Shown here: positions 6,435 to 13,307 of the stretch, piece after piece | Numbering within the stretch: position 1 is the first letter of the stretch | Layout of the letters: the number at the start of each line of letters is the position of its first letter | Assembly (NCBI GenBank): GCA_000435335.1 | Contig: FR891302.1 | Location: forward strand, 1 to 22,394 | Length of the DNA: 22,394 bases | Reading direction: 5' to 3' | From: Clostridium sp. CAG:964 | GTDB lineage: Bacteria > Bacillota > Clostridia > Oscillospirales > Acutalibacteraceae | Notes under the pieces: model-generated | Databases searched by the model: none | Seen by the model: only the letters and a program-made list of their open reading frames with translations | What the model was told of the DNA's origin: nothing | Position numbers and translations under genes: made by a program

Positions 6435-6481
6435 ATTATAGTCCATTGTGGCATAAAAATCAAGCCATAATGGACTATAAT
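6435..6481. promoter_or_regulatory. Repressor operator overlapping the leftward phage promoter
   Basis: A near-perfect inverted repeat: ATTATAGTCCATT-G-TGGC and its complement GCCA-T-AATGGACTATAAT, spaced by 11 bases. Each arm holds a small dyad (CCATTGTGG and CCATAATGG), so two repressor dimers could bind side by side. On the minus strand it contains TTGATT (6458-6463), 17 bases, then TATAAT (6435-6440), a good promoter for the phage lytic genes lying fully inside the palindrome. The repressor's own promoter (TATAAT at 6506-6511) lies just to the right. This is a classic lysogeny switch. Confidence 0.85.
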
Positions 6482-6530
6482 TTAATAAAAATTTATATTG
6501 TTTGTTATAATGAAATAAAAAGGTGGTTTT

Positions 6531-6803
6531 ATGCAATATAATGAAATAATTAAGCAATTAAGGGAAGATAGAGATTTAACACAAGAACAAATTGCTACAA
6601 TTCTAAATTGCTCACAAACAGCATATAGCAAGTATGAAAAAGGCTTAAGAGAAATATCTATACAAAATCTTATAAAACTAGCTAAGTTTTATAATGTTTC
6701 AATGGATTATATTACAGGATTAACTAGTAATCCTAAGCCCAACTACATAACAAAAAATAAAATTGATATAAATAATAACTTTGGAAAAATAAATATAAAA
6801 TAA
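6531..6803 (+). CDS. XRE-family transcriptional repressor (phage immunity)
   Basis: 90 aa. A Cro/C1-type helix-turn-helix fills the first two thirds: LTQEQIATILNCSQTAYSKY (residues 18-37) is the HTH, followed by EKGLREISIQNLIKLAKFYNVSMDYITG, the standard closing helices. The C terminus is short, basic and Asn-rich, without a peptidase domain, so induction would not use LatA/LexA-type self-cleavage. It is divergent from the lytic genes, with the 47-bp palindrome between them as its evident target. The ribosome site AAGGTGG precedes the ATG. It likely keeps the leftward promoter silent in the lysogen. Confidence 0.88.
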   Translation: MQYNEIIKQLREDRDLTQEQIATILNCSQTAYSKYEKGLREISIQNLIKLAKFYNVSMDYITGLTSNPKPNYITKNKIDINNNFGKINIK

Positions 6804-6821
6804 ATAAAGGAGATAGTGAAA

Positions 6822-7130
6822 ATGGGTACAAATAATACAGCACTAATTATAGGCGGAGTTGTAACAACAATTATACTATGTACTGTGCTAATTTTATTAT
6901 TGTTGGCTATGATTTGGAGCAACACACGAAAACAGAATAAATTAATACAGAAAAACAATGAAACACTTGAACGGATACTACTTAACCAAACAGCAACAAT
7001 AGCACAACAACAAAATTACAATAACTACCAAGCTGCTTACTGGCAGCCTTACCAATATCAACAACAGAATTTATCTAATGAAAATAGGGCAGTATATAAT
7101 AATCCATATATTAAGAACCCCCAGCGGTAA
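6822..7130 (+). CDS. Single-pass membrane protein cotranscribed with the repressor
   Basis: 102 aa. A short outside N terminus (MGTNNTA) is followed by a long hydrophobic helix (about residues 8-31), a basic stop-transfer NTRKQNK, a short coiled-coil-like stretch (KLIQKNNETLERILLNQTA) and a Gln/Asn/Tyr-rich tail (AYWQPYQYQQQ). The ATG at 6822 has AAAGGAG nine bases upstream; the GTG at 6816 is too close to it. It is the only other gene transcribed with the repressor and so is probably expressed in the lysogen. Such a membrane protein could act in superinfection exclusion, by inference from position. No family is recognised. Confidence 0.7.
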   Translation: MGTNNTALIIGGVVTTIILCTVLILLLLAMIWSNTRKQNKLIQKNNETLERILLNQTATIAQQQNYNNYQAAYWQPYQYQQQNLSNENRAVYNNPYIKNPQR

Positions 7131-7168
7131 CAGTAAAACATATATGTTGACGGCTCAAAGGAATTGCA

Positions 7169-7198
7169 TTGTCCGTGCCAGGCAATGCTTTGTATAAT
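7169..7198 (+). promoter_or_regulatory. Possible promoter at the prophage right end
   Basis: TTGTCC, 18 bases, TATAAT. It points right, into the tRNA fragment and the second att copy. A GCATTG/CAATGC hairpin lies in the spacer. Weakly supported. Confidence 0.3.
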
Positions 7199-7212
7199 AA
7201 AACACAATCAAA

Positions 7213-7257
7213 CTGTTAATCATGATGTCACTGGTTCGAGCCCAGTTGGGGGAGCCA
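7213..7257 (+). pseudogene. tRNA-Asn 3' fragment (anticodon loop to CCA)
   Basis: CTGTTAA (anticodon loop with GTT), then TCATG, ATGTC, the T arm CTGG-TTCGAGC-CCAG, TGGGGGA, G, CCA. The 5' side does not form a D arm or acceptor stem, so this is the phage-borne attachment copy and not a working tRNA. It shows that at least 45 bases of tRNA identity are carried by the element. Confidence 0.85.
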
Positions 7258-7364
7258 AAAGAGAGTAGTTTTTAACTGCTCTCTTTTTTGTCGTGCAACA
7301 AATTATCAAGATGGCTGCTGTAATTGTCATTTATGAGGTGCAGCTGTGCAGCCAAGTGTATATA
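7231..7364. repeat. Right copy of 134-bp direct repeat
   Basis: This copy matches 1-134. It includes the terminator hairpin (7261-7289) and the last 31 codons of an integrase gene. It stops at the junction with IS-derived sequence (TAAAGGCTCTATG). Confidence 0.95.
7272..7364 (-). pseudogene. Integrase 3' fragment of a lost second prophage copy
   Basis: This stretch encodes the last 30 residues plus stop of the integrase, identical to 42-134, and breaks off at the catalytic-Tyr codon. A single integration into a tRNA would place chromosomal sequence here, not integrase sequence. The fragment therefore points to a second, tandem prophage that has been deleted. Confidence 0.85.
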
Positions 7365-7368
7365 TAAA

Positions 7369-7445
7369 GGCTCTATGTCAATAGTTGGGAGAAACAGAAA
7401 AAATTTTCTGTGTCAGTGGTTGGGGGGATAAAGCAAGAAATTTTC
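7369..7445. repeat. ISL3-type terminal remnants (two degenerate tips)
   Basis: GGCTCTATGTCAATAGTTGGG at 7369, and a decayed tip (TCTGTGTCAGTGGTTGGGG) near 7408. Both resemble the ISL3-family inverted repeat (GGCTCT.TGTCAA..GTTGGGG) and have the same orientation as the tip at 7446. Confidence 0.65.
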
Positions 7446-7638
7446 GGCTTTGTGTCAATAGTTGGGGTAAAACCGTAAAAGGAAAATTGATTAAAACAAG
7501 TGGCGATAATTAAGTTGCCACTTGTTTTTGATTTTGGTGAGAGAAAATATGAAGAATACGATTACGGAAGCGTTTAAAATTGGTGTAGCCATAGGCGTTA
7601 CGCGTGAGTACTTTAATCTTGTGTACATTAGTCAATGA
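7446..7638 (-). pseudogene. ISL3-family transposase 3' end remnant with IR
   Basis: The + strand starts with the IS tip (GGCTTTGTGTCAATAGTTGGGG), then a terminator-like hairpin (ACAAGTGGC/GCCACTTGT). On the minus strand the C-terminal residues of an ISL3 transposase follow, reading TNVHKIKVLTRNAYGYTNF and then KRFRNRIFHIFSHQ, with its stop at 7510-7512. The frame is cut at 7638 by the start of the next IS. Only about 40 codons remain of a protein normally over 400 aa, so it is inert. Confidence 0.75.
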
Positions 7639-7760
7639 TGTGAGACCCAAAAATAAAAAAATAAAAAGAGCTGATTAGAATATGTTTTTCGGGGCAGAGA
7701 GAGTGAACGACGGAGCGTAAGCGGAGGAGTGAGCGAAAGATGCCCCGAAAAAACGGCAAT

Positions 7761-8710
7761 TTACCGACCACTGAGTTCGTGCTGCTTCTGGTTCGGCGAT
7801 TTCCATCCAAGAACAGCCATCGGGATGTTGTTTGACCGATAGAGATAGCGTTTCATCTGTTCTTGCAAATCATTGAATGAATAGAAATTCAAGTGGTTGT
7901 AAAACCGTTCTTGATCATTGCGGTGACTTCTTTCTACCTTGCCGTTGTGCCACGGTGTTCTGGGGCGGATCGTCTTGTGTACAATGCCGTAAGTGCTGCA
8001 AAACACATCTAACGGATGTATTCGTTTCGTCTTTTGCGTATGTGTAAATTCACTGCCATTATTGGTTTGCAATATGTTCGGTGCGTATCCAAAATAAACT
8101 ATGGCACGCTTGAAAAAGTCAACCGTGGAATAACTGCTTTGCTCTTGATATGCGTAAATAAATCGTTTTCTGGACGCTTCTTCAATAACGGTATACTGAT
8201 AGCACTGTTCTTTTTCATTCCTCGAATCACAAGCTTTCGGAACATATTTCACATCCATTTGCCACTTTTCACCAATAGTTTCCGGTGTGTCGTATTTACC
8301 GAGATGTTTAGATTTCTTCTTTGTAGATTCAACCTTTTTCCTGAACCCGAGACGTACAAATACTCGGTACAAAGATCCGGGGTGCCGGGAATACGCTTTA
8401 TCTTCACGAAGCTTTCCGTATAACTCACAAATCGAGATGTTCGGATTTCTTCGATGGTAATCCTTAATCCACTTTATTTCCTCTTCGGTATGTGAATTTG
8501 GGTGTGGTGTCAGTGGTTTGTGAGACTTTGGCTCAAGCGATTCTTTTGTTCCGTCATATTGTTTATTCCACCGCATTAATGATGCCTTTGATATGTGATA
8601 TCGCCGACACACAAACCCAATGTCCTTTGTTTGTCTGTATAATTTGACAGAGTTTATTTTTGTTGAAATTCATGTGGCAAATAGCGTTTGTTTTGTGTTA
8701 TACTATCCAT
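7761..8710 (-). pseudogene. DDE (rve) transposase, frameshifted and with a mutated triad
   Basis: The intact relative would start at ATG 8710 (MDSITQNKRY) and be about 316 aa. After the residues PHEFQ, a one-base deletion in an A-rich tract near 8658-8670 shifts the frame into a stop. The rest is open down to 7761. Order of domains: an HTH region (YHISKASLMRW), a linker (ESLEPKSHKP), then the rve integrase core with D in WQMDVKYV and E in WHNGKVERSH. The second catalytic Asp, expected in QTDNGSEF, is Asn here (LQTNNGSEF). A downstream GTG at about 8612 could give a 283-aa product, but it would lack the N-terminal HTH and the catalytic Asp. Confidence 0.8.
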
Positions 8711-8711
8711 G

Positions 8712-8779
8712 GTGATTGAGTCCTTTCGTTAGGGATTTTGTTGTGGTGACTATATTCTAACGAACTCAATCACTTTTTT
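8712..8779 (+). terminator. Hairpin with T run in the IS leader
   Basis: GTGATTGAG...CGTTAG (8712-8732) pairs with CTAACG-AA-CTCAATCAC (8757-8773), followed by TTTTTT on the + strand. It lies antisense to the transposase leader. It could terminate rightward transcripts or fold in the transposase mRNA leader to limit translation. Confidence 0.5.
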
Positions 8780-8852
8780 CTATTTTTTTTGATTTCAGTC
8801 TCACATCTATTGTAAACCTACAAAACTTTAACATAGGATAACAAATATTGTA

Positions 8853-8881
8853 TTGACAATAACGAATATTTTCGATAAAAT
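8853..8881 (+). promoter_or_regulatory. Sigma-A-type promoter of the lipoprotein operon
   Basis: TTGACA (8853-8858), 17 bases, TAAAAT (8876-8881), about 40 bases before the start codon of the lipoprotein. The ribosome site is AAGGGTGAG. Confidence 0.75.
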
Positions 8882-8921
8882 ATACTTAAATATTTATAAA
8901 TTAATTGTAAGGGTGAGATGA

Positions 8922-9551
8922 ATGTCAAAAAAATTATTGTGTATCTGTTGTGTGATTATGAGTGTTTTTTGTTTTACATTGTACGGATGCTCAAACAATA
9001 ATAATGAAGAAATTGTTTCATCTGTATCTATTAGTCAAGACGATATAGAAAAAGAAGCTAATAACATAGCAACAGCATTTGAACAAAATGATACAAAACA
9101 AATCAGCAAACTAATTTTTGGTAGTGAATTTAGTTTTAGTTCTGATTTAGACAAAAGTTTTGAAACTAGTAATGCATCTTCAAACGGTATTTTAAAGGAT
9201 ATTTTTTCTGAAGTTTCAGTTAAATGTGTTGATGTTACCAGCAATACAATCAACTATGAGGTTGATGCACCAAATATGGAAAATGTCTTTAATGATAAAG
9301 AGAATCTTTTGAAAATGAATCAAGCAGAACTATCAAAGTATATCATTGAATACGCAAAGACAGCCGAAAATAAAAAATCACAAATTTCCTTATCGTATAA
9401 GATAGAATCTGATAATATAGTAATAAATTATCGAAATAAGGAGTTTATTAACGCTATTACAGGTGGGTTATTAGATGAATATAGCAAAATGTATTCTTCG
9501 GTTACTGAAAAATATTCTGAAGGAGTGAAGTCAAATGAAAAAGATTCTTAG
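8922..9551 (+). CDS. Lipoprotein of unknown function
   Basis: 209 aa. A basic start (MSKK), a hydrophobic core and the lipobox LYGC (Cys23) mark a lipoprotein anchored on the outside of the cell membrane. An acidic, Asn/Ser-rich spacer (SNNNNEE) follows, then a hydrophilic domain (about 45-200) with alternating helix- and strand-like stretches, for example EANNIATAFEQND and LSYKIESDNIVINYRNKEF. The pattern recalls small NTF2-like or DUF4878-type lipoproteins, but I cannot assign a family. It overlaps the next gene by 17 bases and shares its strong promoter, so the two products probably act together at the cell surface. The AT-rich codon use contrasts with the host genes to the right. Confidence 0.8.
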   Translation: MSKKLLCICCVIMSVFCFTLYGCSNNNNEEIVSSVSISQDDIEKEANNIATAFEQNDTKQISKLIFGSEFSFSSDLDKSFETSNASSNGILKDIFSEVSVKCVDVTSNTINYEVDAPNMENVFNDKENLLKMNQAELSKYIIEYAKTAENKKSQISLSYKIESDNIVINYRNKEFINAITGGLLDEYSKMYSSVTEKYSEGVKSNEKDS

Positions 9552-12483
9552 TATATTATTGATATGTATAATTCTATTAAACTCTATTCCGATTGTTGTT
9601 TCAGCAACAAATTCTGAAGATTATAAAACAGTAAAGGTAGAATATTCAGATAATAGAGGTAATCCTGAAGAATTAAAACTGATGGTGAAAGACGGTAATG
9701 TTTATGCTAATGCTGAAAGTTTGGCAACTCGTTTGGGTTACACTTTTTCTAGTGTTGAGAATGACATTGTTATTAAAAATACGGATAATGATAGCATACC
9801 AAAAATGCTTGTTATATTCAGTTATGAAAATACCACTGTCAAAAAAATGATTTTTACAAAAATGTCTAAAAAATATGAGGCACCTTTTAAAAGCATAAAA
9901 AATGCTAATGGATACTGGATACCATTTGAATACTCTTTATTGTTATTAAATAGTGGTATGTTAATTATTGATGACTGCATACTAATTGATATGCCAAATA
10001 AAAATATAATTGACTGTTTTAATGACATTTTAAAAAAACGGAATGATTATAATTTTGAATGGAATAAAGATTTTGGGTACGAAAATATAGATGTAGGTAT
10101 TTTAACCGCAGATAGTCATTTAATCAATATGTTTAATGGAATCCTTGATTTTGAGGGATATTCATGGGCGGAGTTGTTTCAATCATTTATAATGGATTCT
10201 TCATCATATGATGCTAGATATGGTGAAGACTTAGCTCTTTTAATTTGTACAGAATCAGATGAAGAATTGAATGCTACTGTTGACAGTATGAATCTTATGA
10301 TTGATATGTTTGATGCCGATGGGGAATTAGGGGAACTGCTGACAACTCGTTCAACAAACCTTGATAATTCAGTGGAAATGTATTATGAAATGTGTAACAA
10401 TGCATTAAAAGATTTGAAAACAGGGAATTCATCCACAGCAATGTACAATCGTACTTATAGAGAATTTGAGAAAGCACTTGATAAGCAGACATGGTTTTCA
10501 GAAACCGGCGGAAAAATAATAGATATACAAAATGGTATTTCTGATGCAACAAGGGTTTTAAATGTAATATCAAAACTAACTGAACTTGTAGGATATGGAG
10601 AAGAATTTACAAAACAAGATAAATTTGCTCTCTCGGCATTAAAAAAATATTTGAATTCTTCAAATTCAAACGCTGATATTCCTAAAGCTATGTCTGGCTC
10701 TATGAAAAACTATTCGGAAAAATTATCTGAAAATATTGCTACATATTCAATTAAAAGATTTTGGGATGAAAATAAAGATGATTTAATTAAAGATGTAGCG
10801 TCAGTTGGTGAAGGGTTAGGAACACAAGCAAATGTTGCTTTATTTGTTTGGAACATAGCGTCAAATGTAGTCCCTTTTATTTCAAACGGTTTAGATTCAG
10901 CAGATAAATTTGAATTAGCTATGTATTCACAGATATTTCAGTCAGATGCGTTTTTAAATTATCTATCAGTCAGAGATAATACTTTTAATGATATAGATAA
11001 TATTACACCTGAAAAACTATATTTTGTTTCTCAATATTGCTATATTTATTTAAAGTCTTGCTATACTACGAGAAATGCGGCATTGGGTTCGCTTTGTGGT
11101 AAAAGTGATTCGACAAAAAATAATATTAAACCATTGATTGAATATCAAAATGATATAAACAAAAGTATTGCAAAAACAATGAATGTCATGAAAAATGCTA
11201 ATACTACAAATGATGATAATGTTTATGGATTTTTACCATCAGATAATCAGAAATATCTTGATGAGTTTGATAACAGTCATTTGATTGATTTTCTGCAAAG
11301 TAATAATGACAATGTATCTGATGATGATATTTATGCAACATATTTAAAAATAGTTGAAGATTTAATCTCAAAGCATGGAGAAGCAAGGCTAAGTCAAGAA
11401 AATTATTATATTGGTTTGTCTATTGTTAGATTAATAGATTTTGACGGTGATGGAAAAGAAGAATTATACTGTGTTTATCCAGAAAATAATGATATGTACG
11501 CAAATACGCAGGAAATATATGTTTATAACAATGGTAAAGCTGTTTCAATTTTTAAGGGCAATGTTTGTAACTATGGAACAAGTGTTGATCCATTTGTTGA
11601 ATATCTGGTTAATAAAGAAAATACATATTTGCTGACAGAGTATAGTTTAAATACCGAATATGAACAAGGTGTATGGAGTAAATTACAGAAAGATTCATTA
11701 AATAAATGCTTTTCATACTATTCAAATGATAGTATACATTCCCATTCGAATGATAATCTATCCTACACTGTCAATGGTAAAAATATGTCTAAGTCGGAGT
11801 ATAAGTCTTGTATTGAATCTTTTATGAGTTCTGGTACTGACAATAAATTGTTTTTGTTTGATTTTGAAGATCAGAATATATTAGAAGATACAAAAAAAAC
11901 ACTAGAAAGGCTTGGATATAAAAATCAGAAAACAGATAATGCAGAATGGAAAAAACTCTATAAATCTAAACTTAAAGAATGTATGACTGAATTTTAAAAA
12001 AGCGGAATAAATAATGACTCTGCTTTTGAATTACTGGATATTGATCAAAATGGTATCCCAGAATTGCTTATTTCTCCCGCATCTTTTGCAATCTCAAGCT
12101 GTGAAGTGTATACAGTTAGCAATGGCTCTATAAAGCAGTTAGATGTTGTTTCAGTTTACGGTCGTTTATTCTATAACGAAAAAGAAAAAACAATTGTAAA
12201 TTGGAATATGCATCAAGGCACAGAGTCTTGTTGGGCTGCACAGCTAATTGACGATGAGATGAAAGAAGTCTATTCTTCACATTTAATAGATAACGATATG
12301 GTTGATACTCCGGTTTATTGGGTAAATGACGAAAAAGTAACCGCTGAAAAATATGCAGAATCAAATAAAAAATATCAAATTGAAGATAATTCGGATTGGG
12401 CATTAGTAGGAAGAAAATATTCATTAAATAACAGCAGTGAAATAGAATCTTTATTGGCTACCTCTGATGATCAACAAATATAA
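9535..12483 (+). pseudogene. Large secreted protein split by an in-frame TAA
   Basis: The first part (9535-11997, 820 aa) has a signal peptide (residues 1-24, ending VVSA). Next is a segment like the copper-amine-oxidase N-terminal stalk domain (about 28-85, with GNVYANAESLATRLGYTF), then a long, mainly helical unknown region and a calcium-type loop DFDGDGKEEL followed by an EIYVYNNGKA strand. A TAA at 11995-11997 ends it. Reading on in the same frame from 11998 to 12483 gives 161 sense codons, including a second loop DIDQNGIPEL with similar flanks (EVYTVSNGSI). Original product about 982 aa. Either a nonsense mutation truncated the gene or this is a sequencing error. Ribosome site GAAGGAGTG; it overlaps the lipoprotein gene. 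The function is unknown. Confidence 0.75.
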
Positions 12484-12747
12484 TCTCCGAGTGTAGATGC
12501 TAAACCAATGGTTTCTAATTAATATCATTCAAATTTATAAAGGCACAACCTATTATGCACAAACAACAGTAACAGGCAGTGGCAGCAGAATTATTGATTT
12601 CTCAAAATCTAAGTTTGAAAGCCTGTAAATTACGAGCACTGTAAAAAGGGTGCAACAAATCAAGCCGTCATTAAGGCAGCAAAAAACAAATGTTAAAAAT
12701 CAATAAGTAAATCAAGAAGTTTGTTTCATTAACAAAATAATAAATCA
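12484..12747. other. Gene-poor spacer with a possible ORF relic
   Basis: There is no secure gene here. A frame from ATG 12497 to TAA 12628 (43 codons, no good ribosome site) ends with IYKGTTYYAQTTVTGSGSR and then IDFSKSKFESL. This looks more like the C-terminal scrap of a secreted protein than chance sequence. I see nothing else in the stretch. Confidence 0.35.
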
Positions 12748-12874
12748 GGCTCTGTGTCAATAGTTGGGGTAAAACCGTAAAAAGAAAGGCTCTGTGTCAA
12801 TAGTTTGGGTAAAACCGTAAAAAGGAAAATTAATTAAAACAAGTGGCGATAATCAAGTTGCCACTTGTTTTTGA
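12748..12874. repeat. Two ISL3 tips, the first a 40-bp tandem copy
   Basis: GGCTCTGTGTCAATAGTTGG begins at 12748 and again at 12788, each followed by GTAAAACCGTAAAAAG. The second copy continues into the ACAAGTGGC/GCCACTTGT hairpin and stops at 12874, where another tip starts. Same orientation as the left-hand set. Confidence 0.75.
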
Positions 12875-13050
12875 GGCTCTATGTCAATAGTTGGGGGAAA
12901 ACCGTAAAAAGGAAATTGATTAAAACAAGTGGCGATAATTAAGTTGCCACTTGTTTTTGATTTTGGTGTGAAAAAATATGAAGAATACGATAACGGAAGC
13001 GCTTGAAGTTGGTGAAACCATAAGCATTACGCTTGAGTACTTTAATCTTG
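12875..13050 (-). pseudogene. ISL3-family transposase 3' end remnant with IR (right set)
   Basis: This is the same structure as 7446-7621: tip GGCTCTATGTCAATAGTTGG, a hairpin, then on the minus strand a stop (12939-12941) and the transposase C terminus reading KIKVLKRNAYGFTNF and KRFRYRIFHIFSHQ. It ends at 13050, where a further tip (GGCTCTGTGTTAATGGTTGG, 13051-13070) begins. Confidence 0.75.
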
Positions 13051-13105
13051 GGCTCTGTGTTAATGGTTGGAGAAAAACAATAAAACGAAAACTGTTTTTA
13101 AAATG

Positions 13106-13144
13106 CACAAACGGCTTGCGGATTTTTACCGCAGACCGTTTGTG
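13106..13144. terminator. Strong stem-loop before spoVAD
   Basis: CACAAACGG-CT-TGCGG pairs with CCGCA-GA-CCGTTTGTG around ATTTTTA (14 pairs). No T run follows on the + strand, and only CATTTTAAAAA on the minus strand. It may be a weak terminator or an IS-associated structure. Confidence 0.4.
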
Positions 13145-13307
13145 TATTGGTTATTGGAATATTTCTTTAAAATTTATATAAACAATGTATTTATTTTTCG
13201 CTCTTGTGGACAAAATAAATTATAAAGCTGTACTATTGCCAAAAGGTTTAAATATTTTTAAGCTTTTAAGGGCTTTAGGTATAATGGATTTTGTAAAGGA
13301 GTTATGT

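Larger units (their letters stand above)
1..7257. mobile_element. Inovirus (filamentous phage) prophage in tRNA-Asn
   Basis: The gene set is that of a filamentous ssDNA phage: pVIII-like coat precursor, Zot/pI ATPase, long pIII-like protein followed by a small pVI-like protein, Rep_trans initiator, small ssDNA-binding-like protein, XRE repressor and a tyrosine integrase. It is bounded by copies of a tRNA-Asn 3' end (1-27 and 7213-7257) inside a 134-bp direct repeat, so the repeat period is 7230 bp. No pIV secretin is present, as expected for a host without an outer membrane. All expected functional classes are present and no gene is visibly broken, so the prophage could be active. The family assignment rests on gene order and protein features read by eye. 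Confidence 0.9.
7639..8805 (-). mobile_element. 1167-bp insertion sequence with rve/DDE transposase (IS3/IS481-like)
   Basis: Both ends read inward as TGTGAGAC followed by an A-rich tract (7639-7646 and the complement at 8798-8805). Between them are one transposase gene, a hairpin-bearing leader (8712-8779) and a 3' stem-loop (TTTTTCGGGGCA at 7685-7696 with TGCCCCGAAAAA at 7741-7752). No convincing target duplication flanks it. At the left it abuts an ISL3 remnant in the middle of that transposase frame. Confidence 0.75.

Noticed and set aside
7685..7752. Perfect 12-bp inverted repeat near the IS left end as an independent element
   Set aside because: It lies within the 1167-bp IS, downstream of the transposase stop, and is best taken as part of that IS; no T run follows on either strand.
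9035..9253. Minus-strand and alternative-frame open readings across 8922-12483
   Set aside because: All lie opposite to or inside the two overlapping + strand genes, lack ribosome sites and have low-complexity composition due to AT-rich DNA.
12978..13181. 67-aa + strand frame in the right IS scar
   Set aside because: It is antisense to the ISL3 transposase C terminus; the minus-strand reading is the real relic.
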